From Arenibacter latericius DSM 15913 (GTDB lineage: Bacteria > Bacteroidota > Bacteroidia > Flavobacteriales > Flavobacteriaceae), in the NCBI RefSeq assembly GCF_000424985.1, contig NZ_AUKX01000043.1:1-42544 (forward strand): a stretch of DNA of 42,544 bases. The letters are read 5' to 3'. Position 1 is the stretch's first letter, and every line of letters begins with the position of its first letter. A model generated the notes under the pieces. That model was not told where the DNA came from and searched no databases. It saw only the letters and a program-made list of their open reading frames with translations. Below, in pieces: positions 10,554 to 19,739 of this stretch. The position numbers and the translations under genes are program-made.

Positions 10554-11324
10554 TTAATTTCTAATTAAAAGAATGGTAGAAGTAATTAATAGCGAAGCAA
10601 GAGACACCGCTATATTGGTCCTCATATCTAAACTTGAGGATGCTATAGCAGATTTATTGGGCTCTATATACACCACATCATTTTGGGTAAGGTAATAAAC
10701 AGGAGAATTCATGGCTTCTTTTTGAGTTAAATCTATCCGTGTATATACTTTAGTACCATCAAAATCACGAATCACCATTACGTTTTCTCTCATTCCTTTA
10801 ATGGTAAGGTCTCCGGCCAAACCAATAGCTTCTAGAACAGAGATACGCTCTCCATTCACAGGATAAGTGCCTGGTCTTGACACTTCTCCTAATACGGTAA
10901 CTTTAAAGTTCACTAAACGGATGTTAATTATTGGATCTTTTAAATAGTCGGTTAATTTGTCCGCTAATAGCATTCTTAACTCTTCTGGAGAAAGTCCGGC
11001 AATTTTCACTTTTCCTAATACAGGGAAATTTATGTTCCCGTCCTGATCAATTAGGTAATCTATTTGCTCTGCTCTAATACCTCCTTCAGAGGCTCCTCTA
11101 AATAAATTAAAAGGTGTACTTGCCTCTGGATCCAAAGTGGAAACATTAATCCTAACAAGGTCGTCTACCTTGAATTTTGGAGTGAAGCTATGTTTATTTA
11201 CTAGCGTTTCAAAATTACTTGCATCTTGAAAGTAAACTACTTTCTTCTTGGAGGAACAGGAAGATAAAAAAACAACGGATAGACATAGTACGCAGAATAT
11301 TGTACCAAAAGATCTTTTTTTCAT
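10554..11324 (-). CDS. wza: Wza-type outer-membrane polysaccharide export lipoprotein
   Basis: Forms the outer-membrane exit channel for the polymer together with Wzc. The 256-residue protein has a lipoprotein signal with the lipidated cysteine at position 23 (FLSSC). A Poly_export domain follows (about 48-140, with VDDLVRINVS), then an SLBB domain (from about 142, VTVLGEVSRPGTYPV). A C-terminal hydrophobic helix (about 234-253) is followed by IRN. The short size and the hydrophobic C-terminal helix are typical of Bacteroidota Wza proteins, which are smaller than the enterobacterial form. It lies between the dehydratase and wzc genes, in the same direction and with short gaps of 58 and 33 bases, as expected for a single operon. 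Confidence 0.95.
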   Translation of the reverse strand: MKKRSFGTIFCVLCLSVVFLSSCSSKKKVVYFQDASNFETLVNKHSFTPKFKVDDLVRINVSTLDPEASTPFNLFRGASEGGIRAEQIDYLIDQDGNINFPVLGKVKIAGLSPEELRMLLADKLTDYLKDPIINIRLVNFKVTVLGEVSRPGTYPVNGERISVLEAIGLAGDLTIKGMRENVMVIRDFDGTKVYTRIDLTQKEAMNSPVYYLTQNDVVYIEPNKSAIASSSLDMRTNIAVSLASLLITSTILLIRN

Positions 11325-11382
11325 ATAAGTGTATTTTAATTGGTAATTATTTTAAAATAAAAGGTATTCTCGTTAGTTAATT

Positions 11383-13320
11383 TTAGGAATGTAATAGCTT
11401 GGTTGAAGGTGATTTATTTTCTTTTCCGTCTTTTTTCTTCCTATCCAATTTACATAGTTCGGAATTACTGGATATGTACTCAGGAACAATCTCTTTCATA
11501 AGTACTACAATATTCTCATTATAGAACATATTGGCAACACAAAGCTCATTTATTTTAGCTCTTATCTCCTCATAATCAAATACTCTAGATTTACTTATCA
11601 TAATTTTCTTATGATAAGTAGGCATGGTATTCTCCCCATTAGCTAACAACTCCTCGTAGAGTTTTTCACCTGGTCTTAGCCCTGTTATTTTAATATCAAT
11701 ATCTTCGGGGTAGCGCAGTCCAGACAGTTTAATCATGTTTTTAGCCAAATTAAAGATCTTAACAGAGTCTCCCATATCAAAGATAAAGATCTCCCCTCCT
11801 TCTCCCATACCGCCTGCTTCCAATACCAATTGGGCTGCCTCTGGTATAGTCATAAAATAACGAGTAATATCTTTATGGGTTACAGTTAATGGACCTCCTT
11901 TTTCTATTTGTCTCTTAAACAAGGGGATTACAGAGCCGTTAGAACCTAAAACATTTCCAAAACGAGTAGTTATAAATTTGGTTTTGTTTTTTTGTTGCGC
12001 ACAACTGATATACATTTCAGAAATTCTCTTGGTAGCCCCCATAACATTGGTAGGGTTTACCGCCTTATCAGTAGAAATAAAAATAAACTTTTTTACATCA
12101 TTATCCAATGAAAGGTCTACTACCACCTTGGTACCCGCAACATTTATTTTTATAGCTTCATAAGCATTGTATTCCATCAAAGGGACGTGCTTATAGGCGG
12201 CGGCATGAAATACCATATCTGGACGGTATTCCTGGAACAAGGCAGACATCCTATTCTTATCTCTTATATCCCCTACGATATGTATAAAATTATGAAAACC
12301 ATTTTGGATCAACTCCTGTTGTAAGTCATAAAGCGCAGATTCTGCCTGATCTACAATAATTAGTGACTTATATTCATAATTGGCAATCTGTCTTACTAGC
12401 TCACTTCCAATGGAACCGGCCCCTCCAGTAACTAAAATCACTTGGTTTTTTAATTCCTTAGAAATTCTCTCGTTTACAATATTGATAGGCACCCTATCTA
12501 ATAAGTCTTCAATTTGGACTTGTTTTATCTGAGAGACCTTTAGCTCCCCATTAATCCATTTTTCAATTGGGGGCACTATTTTCACTTGTACTGGCAGATC
12601 TACTAAATCTCCTACTAAATTCCGAAGCCGATTGTGATCTATATTTTGTATAGAAAATATAATCTCTGTAATCTTATGGGTCTTAATAAAGTTTGCTGTT
12701 AACACATCAGGTCCATAAACCCTTACCCCATTAATATTTTTCCCCGCCTTTTCTCTATCATTATCTATATAACCTACTACCCTAGAGACACTTGCATAAT
12801 GACTGCTTAATGCATTTTGAGTAAGAATACCAGATTCACCAGCTCCGTATATCAAAACGTTTTTGGTAGATTTCATTTCCTTCATCAGGTTATAGTAAGC
12901 GGTTTTAAAAACGTATCTAGAAGCTGTAAGGGCTATAAAATTAAGCAAGCTATGAATAATGATTATAGAAATAGGAACAGTAAAATTGGTCATAAAATCC
13001 ACTTCCCTATTTACAATAATCATAAAGATGGTAATAATACTAGCAAGACAGATAGCATTAAATATATTATAGACATCCCTAACTCCCGTATGTCTCACCA
13101 CCCCTTTATAAGAACCAGTTATTAAAAACGCAACTAGTGTAAAAGTCACTATTACAGGTAACTGCAACTTCAACTTTTCGAAATCAAAATCTAAAGTAAG
13201 GTTAAACCTTACAAGATATGATAAGACGAAAGTTAATCCTGTCAGTATGAGGTCAATTGCCAAAACAATCCATTTTGAGCAATATTTAGGTGTTCTATTG
13301 GTTAGGTAGTTCTGTATCAT
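11383..13320 (-). CDS. PglF/CapD-type membrane nucleotide-sugar 4,6-dehydratase
   Basis: Likely converts UDP-GlcNAc to the 4-keto-6-deoxy sugar, the first step towards amino-dideoxy sugars such as bacillosamine or FucNAc derivatives. The 645 aa protein has four N-terminal membrane helices (about 15-135), a first nucleotide-binding-like domain (VLIYGAGESG, about 155-164), then the SDR catalytic domain with TGGAGSIG (298-305), the TDK triad region (417-419) and an MxxxK active site (M427, K431) in place of the classical YxxxK. These are the hallmarks of the PglF/WbpM/FlaA1-like family. Its start overlaps the stop of the upstream aminotransferase by four bases (ATGA), so the two are probably translationally coupled and act in sequence. 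The stereochemistry (4,6-dehydratase only or also C5 epimerase) cannot be read from the sequence. Confidence 0.92.
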   Translation of the reverse strand: MIQNYLTNRTPKYCSKWIVLAIDLILTGLTFVLSYLVRFNLTLDFDFEKLKLQLPVIVTFTLVAFLITGSYKGVVRHTGVRDVYNIFNAICLASIITIFMIIVNREVDFMTNFTVPISIIIIHSLLNFIALTASRYVFKTAYYNLMKEMKSTKNVLIYGAGESGILTQNALSSHYASVSRVVGYIDNDREKAGKNINGVRVYGPDVLTANFIKTHKITEIIFSIQNIDHNRLRNLVGDLVDLPVQVKIVPPIEKWINGELKVSQIKQVQIEDLLDRVPINIVNERISKELKNQVILVTGGAGSIGSELVRQIANYEYKSLIIVDQAESALYDLQQELIQNGFHNFIHIVGDIRDKNRMSALFQEYRPDMVFHAAAYKHVPLMEYNAYEAIKINVAGTKVVVDLSLDNDVKKFIFISTDKAVNPTNVMGATKRISEMYISCAQQKNKTKFITTRFGNVLGSNGSVIPLFKRQIEKGGPLTVTHKDITRYFMTIPEAAQLVLEAGGMGEGGEIFIFDMGDSVKIFNLAKNMIKLSGLRYPEDIDIKITGLRPGEKLYEELLANGENTMPTYHKKIMISKSRVFDYEEIRAKINELCVANMFYNENIVVLMKEIVPEYISSNSELCKLDRKKKDGKENKSPSTKLLHS

Positions 13321-14447
13321 ACGACCAATGTTTTTAAGATTACTTCAATAACTCGATCTAGATCATTCTTTATCAAGTTTGAACCACTAGGCAGACAAAG
13401 TCCCCTATTAAATAGATCCTCCGAAGTTCCATCCACAAATTGAGAGCAGCCCATAAAGACCGGCTGCAAATGCATCGGTTTCCATAAAGGCCTGGATTCT
13501 ATATTCTCTTCTAAGAGCGCTATTCTTATTTTTTCTCTAATCTCGTAGGAAGGAAGCAAAATGCAGCTTAACCATCTATTGGAATAGAAGCCAATTGGCT
13601 CCTCCAAGAATATGATCTCTGTTAGCCTCCCCAATTTTTCAACATAATAGTCAAAATTGCCTCTTCGCGCCTTAACACGTTCATTCACTACTTCCATCTG
13701 CCCTCTTCCAATACCAGCTAACACATTACTCATCCTATAATTGTAACCAACATGGGTATGTTGGTAATGTGGAGCTTCATCCCTTGCCTGTGTTGCCAAG
13801 AAAACCGCCTTCTTTTTTAATTCTATATTCTTTGTTACCAATGCTCCCCCACCAGAGGTGGTAATAATCTTATTCCCATTAAATGACAGAATCCCCAAAT
13901 CGCCAAGTCCTCCACAAGGCTTTTCCTTATAAGTGCTACCCAAAGCTTCTGCACTATCTTCTATAATTGGAATATTAAATTTTGCGGCAATTGCTGTTAT
14001 TTCAGATACCTTATAAGGCATACCATATAAATGCACTGCAATTATAGCCTTAGGTTTTTTTCCCTTTGCCAGTCCAGCAACGATTGCTTCTTCCAATAAT
14101 TTAGGGGAGATGTTCCAAGTTTCTCTTTCACTATCCACAAAAACGGGCCTCGCACCCAAATAAGTAATAGGATTAGCCGAGGCAGCAAATGTAAAACTCT
14201 GACAGATTACATCATCCCCAGCAACAACACCTACTAACTCTAAAGCCAAATGTATTGCTGCAGTACCCGAACTTAGAACGGCTACCTTTAGATCATTACC
14301 TAAGAAATTCTCAATAGACTTTTCAAAGGCATCTACATTGGGACCCAATGGTGCAATCCAATTAGATTGAAACGCCTCATTAACATACGTTTGTTCATTG
14401 CCGCCCATATGAGGGGAGGAAAGCCAAATTTTTGTATTAGTACTCAA
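13317..14447 (-). CDS. DegT/DnrJ/EryC1/StrS-family sugar aminotransferase (PglE-like)
   Basis: PLP enzyme that transfers an amino group to a 4-keto nucleotide sugar, presumably the product of the neighbouring dehydratase. At 376 aa it has the family length. Seen: SSGTAAIHLALE near residue 59 (PLP phosphate region), EDSAEALGS (163-171, with the Asp that contacts the pyridine nitrogen), and FNGNKIITTSGGG (189-201) with the Schiff-base lysine at K193. The start is TTG at 14447: an in-frame stop lies a short way upstream and there is no ATG before the conserved N-terminus KIWLSSPHMGGNE. It is the first gene of the four-gene minus-strand operon. The matching N-acetyltransferase (PglD) was not found nearby. 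Confidence 0.92.
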   Translation of the reverse strand: MSTNTKIWLSSPHMGGNEQTYVNEAFQSNWIAPLGPNVDAFEKSIENFLGNDLKVAVLSSGTAAIHLALELVGVVAGDDVICQSFTFAASANPITYLGARPVFVDSERETWNISPKLLEEAIVAGLAKGKKPKAIIAVHLYGMPYKVSEITAIAAKFNIPIIEDSAEALGSTYKEKPCGGLGDLGILSFNGNKIITTSGGGALVTKNIELKKKAVFLATQARDEAPHYQHTHVGYNYRMSNVLAGIGRGQMEVVNERVKARRGNFDYYVEKLGRLTEIIFLEEPIGFYSNRWLSCILLPSYEIREKIRIALLEENIESRPLWKPMHLQPVFMGCSQFVDGTSEDLFNRGLCLPSGSNLIKNDLDRVIEVILKTLVV

Positions 14448-14687
14448 TGCGTTTATCGTTATAGTTAGAGATTATAAAACTACATATACTTTTTATCGGG
14501 AAGGAATTATGCTAGAATCTTTCGTTTAAGATTGAATATTATCGATTAAATACTCCTCCCATTAAGTTTTATAATCTTTATCTAAAAAATTGAGCACTTC
14601 ACCTATAAATATACACTAGATGTCCTTAAATTCCCAAGTAATTTAAATTAATTTACAATCTTTGTGGGAAACATATAGGTAAAGAAA
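14448..14687. promoter_or_regulatory. Divergent promoter region between the minus operon and ugd
   Basis: This 240-base gap lies between two divergent units, so it must hold at least two promoters. On the plus strand AATCTTTG (14657-14664) resembles the TAnnTTTG -7 element with one mismatch, 24 bases before the ugd start, but I find no convincing TTG at -33. I could not pick a clear promoter for the aminotransferase. The shared TTCRTCGA direct repeat is not present in convincing form. Confidence 0.45.
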
Positions 14688-16085
14688 ATGAGAAAAATCA
14701 CCAAAATCTGTTGTATTGGCGCTGGGTATGTAGGCGGTCCTACGATGTCCGTAATTGCCAAACAATGTCCTGATATCCAGGTAACGGTTGTAGATATAAA
14801 CGAAGCAAGAATAGCGCAATGGAACGATTCTAATTTAGACAACTTACCAATCTACGAACCTGGATTGGCAGAGATTGTAGGTGCTACAAGAGGAAAAAAC
14901 CTATTCTTCTCTACTGAGGTAGATAAGGCCATTGATGAAGCCGAAATGATCTTTATCTCCGTGAATACACCTACTAAAACCTATGGAAAAGGTAAAGGGC
15001 AGGCTGCAGATCTAAAGTTCATTGAACTATGCGCGCGGAATATTGCACGCGTAGCAAAAGACGATAAAATTGTAGTAGAAAAGTCTACTCTTCCCGTACG
15101 AACCGCAAGTGCTATAAAAAGTATATTGGAAAACACCGGAAATGGAGTTGAATTTGAAATTCTATCTAATCCTGAATTCTTGGCGGAAGGAACGGCCATT
15201 GAAGATTTATTAAATGCCGATAGAGTACTTATAGGAGGTGATGAGACACCTTCTGGAAAAGAAGCAAAAAATATCCTAAGCGCAATTTATGAAAAATGGA
15301 TTCCCAAAGATCGTATTCTTCAGACCAACGTCTGGTCTTCAGAACTCTCTAAGCTAGTAGCTAATGCCTTCTTAGCCCAACGGGTATCCTCTATTAATTC
15401 TATTTCTGCACTTTGTGAAAAAACAGACGCTAATATAGCTGAAGTTTCTCGCGCCATTGGATACGATAGCAGAATAGGACCAAAATTCCTTAAATCTTCA
15501 GTAGGATTTGGTGGTAGTTGTTTCCAAAAGGATATCTTAAACCTAGTTTATATCGCTAGAAGTTATGGTCTGCAAGAAGTGGCAGATTATTGGGAGCAGG
15601 TAATTATAATGAACGACTATCAAAAAAAGCGGTTTGCCAATACCATTATCTCTTCATTATACAACACTGTATCCGGGAAAAAAATCATCTTTTATGGATG
15701 GGCTTTTAAAAAAGATACAAATGATACCCGGGAATCCGCTGCTATTTATGTTGCAGACGCATTATTAGACGAGAGAGCAGAAATTACCGTTTACGATCCC
15801 AAAGTCTCTAAAGAACAAATCTATGCCGATCTAGATTATTTAAATACTAGGTCCCCAGAAGATAATAGAAGGTTGCTTAAAGTTAGTAACGACCCTATTT
15901 CTATAACAAAAGATGCGCATGCCATTGCTATTTTAACGGAGTGGGACGAGTTTAAAACTTATGATTGGTCTCTAATCCATGAAAACATGTTGAAACCCGC
16001 CTTTATTTTTGATGGGAGAAGACTATTAAACAAGGAGAAGCTTACCGAAATGGGCTTTAAATATTATAAAATTGGGGAATCTTAA
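14688..16085 (+). CDS. ugd: UDP-glucose 6-dehydrogenase
   Basis: Oxidises UDP-glucose to UDP-glucuronate with two NAD+. The 465-residue protein resembles the eukaryote-type UGDH more than the short bacterial one. It has the nucleotide-binding motif GAGYVGGPT (11-19), VDIN (35-38), [12 protein letters not shown] (93-104), the substrate-binding [11 protein letters not shown] (161-171) and the catalytic cysteine C278 in [11 protein letters not shown]. The C-terminal UDP-binding domain is complete. It is followed 137 bases later by an epimerase that would use its product. A perfect 28-base palindrome spans the stop codon. Together the two genes predict glucuronic or galacturonic acid in the polymer. 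Confidence 0.95.
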   Translation: MRKITKICCIGAGYVGGPTMSVIAKQCPDIQVTVVDINEARIAQWNDSNLDNLPIYEPGLAEIVGATRGKNLFFSTEVDKAIDEAEMIFISVNTPTKTYGKGKGQAADLKFIELCARNIARVAKDDKIVVEKSTLPVRTASAIKSILENTGNGVEFEILSNPEFLAEGTAIEDLLNADRVLIGGDETPSGKEAKNILSAIYEKWIPKDRILQTNVWSSELSKLVANAFLAQRVSSINSISALCEKTDANIAEVSRAIGYDSRIGPKFLKSSVGFGGSCFQKDILNLVYIARSYGLQEVADYWEQVIIMNDYQKKRFANTIISSLYNTVSGKKIIFYGWAFKKDTNDTRESAAIYVADALLDERAEITVYDPKVSKEQIYADLDYLNTRSPEDNRRLLKVSNDPISITKDAHAIAILTEWDEFKTYDWSLIHENMLKPAFIFDGRRLLNKEKLTEMGFKYYKIGES

Positions 16086-16097
16086 GATTCCCCAATT
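16070..16097. terminator. Perfect 28-base palindrome over the ugd stop codon
   Basis: AATTGGGGAATCTT is followed directly by its exact reverse complement. As RNA it gives a stable hairpin with a TTAA loop that contains the UAA stop (16083-16085). There is no T-run after it on the plus strand (AAAACAT follows), so it is an atypical terminator, or an attenuator or processing site between ugd and the epimerase gene. Confidence 0.5.
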
Positions 16098-16222
16098 AAA
16101 ACATATACCAGATTTTCTAGATGCTGACGGCATAGAGCCCTTCCCTTCTAATAAGAATTAATTTAGGGAAAGGTTATGCTTCTGTTTGAAAATTTTCCGA
16201 CTTTTGTTAAAAATTTCATCTT

Positions 16223-17251
16223 TTGAAAATACTGGTTACTGGAAGTGCAGGATTTATAGGGTTTCATGTATCGCAATCTTTATTAAAAAGAGGACATGAA
16301 GTGGTTGGTATAGACAATATCAACTTGTACTACGACCCCTCCCTTAAATTTGCCCGCCTGCACGAACTAGGCATTAACAAAGAACAAGCATCTGCGCACA
16401 ACAATATTAGCCAAAGTAGTATTTACGGGGAACAATTTAAGTTTATACGTTTAGGAATAGAAGAAAAAGAAAATCTTTCCTCTGTTTTTGAAACTCAAAA
16501 ATTTGATAAGGTTTGTCATTTGGCGGCACAGGCAGGGGTCCGCTACAGTTTAGAAAACCCTAGCGCCTACATAGATTCTAACCTAGTAGGGTTTGCCAAC
16601 ATTTTAGAATGCTGTAGGAACCACGCTATTCAACACTTGGTTTATGCTAGTAGTTCCAGTGTTTATGGTTTAAACAAAAAAGTACCTTTCCAAGAAGAGG
16701 ATCAGGTAGACCAACCTATTAGTTTATATGCTGCAACAAAAAAGAGTAATGAACTAATGGCACATAGCTATAGCCATCTGTATAAAATTCCCTCTACTGG
16801 ACTTCGGTTTTTCACCGTATATGGACCATGGGGAAGACCAGATATGGCACTTTTCCTATTTACTGATGCCATTTCCAAAAAGCAGCCTATTAAGGTATTT
16901 AATAAAGGTGATATGCAAAGGGATTTCACCTATATTGACGACATAACCGAAGGGGTAATTAAGGTAATAGAGCAAAAGGAAGAGAAACGCATCAAGAAAA
17001 ACGAATATTATAAAATATATAATATAGGAAATAACAAGTCTGAGAAGCTTCTAGATTTCATAATGGAAATAGAAAAACACTTAGGTAAGAAGGCTATTAT
17101 GGAAATGCTGCCTATGCAGCCAGGAGATGTACAAAAAACTTGGGCTAATATTAATCAATTAATTCAGGATTACGGATACTCCCCTACTACCAACATTTCT
17201 GATGGAGTAAAATCTTTTGTTGAATGGTATAAGTCGTATTATAAGATATAA
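16223..17251 (+). CDS. UDP-glucuronate 4-epimerase-like SDR enzyme
   Basis: Probably interconverts UDP-glucuronate and UDP-galacturonate. The 342 aa extended SDR has GSAGFIG (7-13), the acidic IDNINLYYD segment after beta-2 typical of this subfamily, AAQAGVRYS (101-109), the serine run YASSSSVYG (141-149) and the catalytic Y169/K173 pair (YAATK). FFTVYGPWGRPDMA, about residues 197-210, is also characteristic of the CapI/UDP-GlcA epimerase group. The start is TTG at 16223, chosen because MKILVTG is the conserved N-terminus and no nearby in-frame ATG exists. Its position after ugd fits a two-step path from UDP-glucose. A related specificity, such as UDP-glucose 4-epimerase, is possible but less likely. 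Confidence 0.88.
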   Translation: MKILVTGSAGFIGFHVSQSLLKRGHEVVGIDNINLYYDPSLKFARLHELGINKEQASAHNNISQSSIYGEQFKFIRLGIEEKENLSSVFETQKFDKVCHLAAQAGVRYSLENPSAYIDSNLVGFANILECCRNHAIQHLVYASSSSVYGLNKKVPFQEEDQVDQPISLYAATKKSNELMAHSYSHLYKIPSTGLRFFTVYGPWGRPDMALFLFTDAISKKQPIKVFNKGDMQRDFTYIDDITEGVIKVIEQKEEKRIKKNEYYKIYNIGNNKSEKLLDFIMEIEKHLGKKAIMEMLPMQPGDVQKTWANINQLIQDYGYSPTTNISDGVKSFVEWYKSYYKI

Positions 17252-17306
17252 AGGAAGGTGGAGTTCCATACAAAGAAGTATCAAAAGTTCTATGCTAATT
17301 GCTAAT

Positions 17307-17335
17307 CTTTATGTGATCACAATTACAACATAAAG
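17307..17335 (+). terminator. Weak hairpin after the epimerase gene
   Basis: CTTTATGT pairs with ACATAAAG across a 13-base loop, 55 bases after the stop. The 5' part also contains the 10-base palindrome TGTGATCACA (17312-17321). There is no T-run after the stem, so terminator function is only a guess. Confidence 0.3.
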
Positions 17336-17779
17336 AATACTGAAAAATTTGAATCCATCACTGAAAACCTCGTTGACCTTTGAGGTCCACTACACCATTA
17401 TTTTTTTCAATTTCTGCACCTACTAATCACATTACAACTGATTGCTGTTAACATCGCCACGGATAAATAGGATTGAAGTTTTTATTATTCTTTTGATTAA
17501 GATATCAAGCTAGATTTGTATTGATCTACCAACCTTACCTCTGAAAGAGCATAAATTATTAGAAAGAGAGTGAGGGTAATCTTAAGTCAAGAAGACTTTT
17601 GAATAAAAAGAGTAACAAGAGAACCGTCTATATAAATCATACGTGTACCCTATCTGATGTGAAAGGTAACTATTATTACAATCTCTTAAGTTACCAAAAC
17701 CATATACATAATTCCTGAATATAGATACGAATTAAAAAGCGTATTAGACGTTTATTTTTAGGTAGATGAACAAATATCC

Positions 17780-17793
17780 GTGCATTTCGTCGA
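17780..17793 (+). promoter_or_regulatory. GTGCATTTCGTCGA motif upstream of lipoprotein 18091
   Basis: This exact 14-mer occurs also at 21249-21262 and 32194-32207, each time upstream of a beta-helix lipoprotein gene. A TACCTTG sequence (17836-17842) lies at nearly the distance seen for the -7 element in the other copies (about 49 instead of 47 bases), but the second direct repeat is not clear here. The gene starts about 300 bases further on. Confidence 0.55.
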
Positions 17794-18038
17794 TAAAACT
17801 CTTAAATTAAAGTTAAAACAGCAAGTGTAAACATCTACCTTGTAATTCCCTGCGTATAAAGTTTGTGTTCGTTCATTAACCGGTTTAAAAATTGAATTGA
17901 CTCAAAAACAAATAATAATTCATTTAACAATAGTATTAAAATGTAATACTTTACAAATCTGCGAGTAATATTGTTTAGGTTATAAGATGTATTTTATGGA
18001 ATAAACTTCAATAAAAACATTGCTAACAAATAATTATA

Positions 18039-18090
18039 TAATATTAGGCCGATTAAAACGTTTGAGTATTACCCACAATCTTAACTACTT
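18039..18090 (+). promoter_or_regulatory. Leader conserved with that of the gene at 32299
   Basis: From TAATATTAGG (18039-18048) to the start codon this stretch aligns almost without gaps with 32247-32298. Shared blocks are CCGATT-AAACGTT, CCCA-AATCTTAA and TACTTATGAC at the start. The two genes also share the same N-terminal module. In the 32299 copy the first bases form the presumed -7 element; here they are TAATATTAGG, a poorer match. Confidence 0.5.
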
Positions 18091-19668
18091 ATGACTTTTA
18101 GCCCCTCAAATCTCATTAAACTAACCCTTGTTAGTCTTGTCTTATGGTCTACTTTCTCCTGCAATAAGGATTCCGATATCTTAACGGATTATGTAGTAGA
18201 AAATCCAGAAGCCCTATTACCGAACGATATAGTAGCGACTTTACCTAACAGTCCTATTATAATTGATCCATTAGGTAAAGATACCGTTGAAAAACCAGAA
18301 AACGTTATCATCACCGAAGTTACCCCACCAACATTAGGTACTGCCATAGTTAATAATGACAATACCATTACCTACACCCCTGACGAGGATAAGAGCGGAA
18401 CAGATAAATTTGATTATACTGCTTCCGTTACTAACCCCGATAACTCAGTTACTACTGCCACTGGAAATGTTACTGTAAATATTGAAGAAGAGGAGGAGGA
18501 AGATGTAGTGGAAGACAAAACTCCAGAAGTTGATGATCCAAATCGGGTGAATTTCAGCAAATATGGCGCTGTAGGTGACGGTAATACAGATGACACCAAA
18601 GCTATACAAGCCGCATTGGATGCAGAAGAGTCTTTAGTAGCAGATGAAGGAGCTGTTTTTAGAATAACAGCCAGATTAGATATAGACAAATCAGGGGACC
18701 AAAACATAGATTGGAACGGATCTACTATAACCGTTACTTCAACTCTTTATCAAGCTATTGAAATAAAAAAGCCTTCAGGGAGAACAACTATGAGTGACTT
18801 AACCATTGACGGTGCAAAAAAATTAGCTGCCGGTATTTTTATAAAAACCGTGTCAGATTTTGACAACGTTGATGTTAAGTATTTATACTCCACTACACAA
18901 ACAACATGGGCATTCAGATACGAGGTGACCGATATACCCAACAGTCAAGGTGATTCTACCTTTAACGATTGTGATTGCTATGATGTTGAAAGCAAAAGTA
19001 ACGGAGTAATAGGAGATATTCCTGGACCTTCTAGATGTTTGATATTTAGATGGAAACATAGTGGATCTAGTCCTACAGTTACCTTTAACGGTGGTGTTTG
19101 GGATGGTGCGTGGGGAGATGATGGAGATATATTCCAACATGAGCAACTTGTTAGCAACATTTACAACTCAAGACTTATCTTTAACAACACGGTTATGAAG
19201 AACTTTAGCCGTAGGATTGTTAAGGGTACTGGAGGAGGTGTTACCTTTAAAAACGTGACATTTATTAGTCCTAGTAAATCAAATCCAAGGTTAGTAAGCA
19301 CTGTTCCTTCTTCTGGAATGGTTGCAATGGGGAACTTTATAAATTCTGAAGATGCTCATGGAACTATTTTTGATGGATGTACCTTTGACAACACCTTAGG
19401 ATATGATGGGCGCTTAGTAATCAACCGTCAAGATGGTATTATTGTTAAAAACTCCAACTTTATCAATGCAAGTGTAGCTTTCACAACAAGAGTTGGTGAT
19501 GTAGAAATTTGTAATAATACCTTTGATTCCAAAAGCAGCATATATGGTTATAACATTAATGATGCCACAGGATACACTGGAATGATTTCGATAGGCAATA
19601 ACAATAATGGATCAACTGGTTTTATAAGACTACCAGATGGCAAGTACAAAATGACAGACTGCCAATAA
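18091..19668 (+). CDS. Surface lipoprotein, Ig-like module plus beta-helix A (pectate-lyase-3-like)
   Basis: The 525 aa protein has a lipoprotein signal with Cys24 (TFSC) followed by NKDSD. This fits the Bacteroidota lipoprotein export signal, so it is probably exposed on the cell surface. Residues about 40-131 form an Ig-like domain (Big_9 type: NTITYTPDEDKSGTDKFDYT). An acidic linker (EEEEEED) leads into a right-handed parallel beta-helix from about 142 to the end, opening with NFSKYGAVGDGNTDDTKAIQ, the signature of the pectate_lyase_3/GH28-like superfamily. Members of that fold include lyases, hydrolases and epimerases; I cannot identify catalytic residues. The helix is about 95% identical to that of the next lipoprotein (20 differences in 384 aligned residues, counted by eye). 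The gene is monocistronic with its own terminator. A role in binding, trimming or editing the polymer made by this locus is inferred. Confidence 0.88.
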   Translation: MTFSPSNLIKLTLVSLVLWSTFSCNKDSDILTDYVVENPEALLPNDIVATLPNSPIIIDPLGKDTVEKPENVIITEVTPPTLGTAIVNNDNTITYTPDEDKSGTDKFDYTASVTNPDNSVTTATGNVTVNIEEEEEEDVVEDKTPEVDDPNRVNFSKYGAVGDGNTDDTKAIQAALDAEESLVADEGAVFRITARLDIDKSGDQNIDWNGSTITVTSTLYQAIEIKKPSGRTTMSDLTIDGAKKLAAGIFIKTVSDFDNVDVKYLYSTTQTTWAFRYEVTDIPNSQGDSTFNDCDCYDVESKSNGVIGDIPGPSRCLIFRWKHSGSSPTVTFNGGVWDGAWGDDGDIFQHEQLVSNIYNSRLIFNNTVMKNFSRRIVKGTGGGVTFKNVTFISPSKSNPRLVSTVPSSGMVAMGNFINSEDAHGTIFDGCTFDNTLGYDGRLVINRQDGIIVKNSNFINASVAFTTRVGDVEICNNTFDSKSSIYGYNINDATGYTGMISIGNNNNGSTGFIRLPDGKYKMTDCQ

Positions 19669-19739
19669 GAATCATAGTACATCCTTTACAAAATTTGTTA
19701 AGAACAAAAAGGTCGTCTAAAAAAATTAGACGACCTTTT
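18511..19739 (+). repeat. Duplicated unit, copy 1: beta-helix A plus terminator
   Basis: From the DKTPEVDD seam through the stop codon (1158 bases), and again at the terminator, the DNA matches 22087-23313 closely. Upstream of the seam the two genes encode unrelated domains. This marks a module-sized duplication or gene conversion. Confidence 0.8.
19707..19739 (+). terminator. Intrinsic terminator of lipoprotein 18091
   Basis: AAAAGGTCGTCTAA pairs perfectly with TTAGACGACCTTTT across a five-A loop, and T-rich sequence follows. The same hairpin follows the duplicate gene. Confidence 0.85.

Larger units (their letters stand above)
17252..18090 (+). other. Long 5' region before the first beta-helix lipoprotein
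   Basis: The 839-base AT-rich stretch has no credible gene. It begins with an inverted repeat, CTTTATGT/ACATAAAG (17307-17335), that could be a weak terminator for the epimerase gene. Its second half holds the 14-mer motif at 17780-17793 and, just before the gene, about 50 bases resembling the leader of the lipoprotein gene at 32299. Confidence 0.5.

Noticed and set aside
14542-14549. Minus-strand TTAATCGA before the aminotransferase gene as another copy of the regulatory repeat
   Set aside because: Single weak match without a second repeat or a -7-like element at the spacing seen in the lipoprotein promoters.
17312-17321. TGTGATCACA as a CRP-type operator
   Set aside because: It lacks the 6-base spacer of a CRP site, lies downstream of a gene within a hairpin, and no consistent set of such sites is seen.
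18414-19160. Antisense open frames inside both helix A genes
   Set aside because: They recur in both copies only because the DNA is duplicated; the sense frame is clearly coding.
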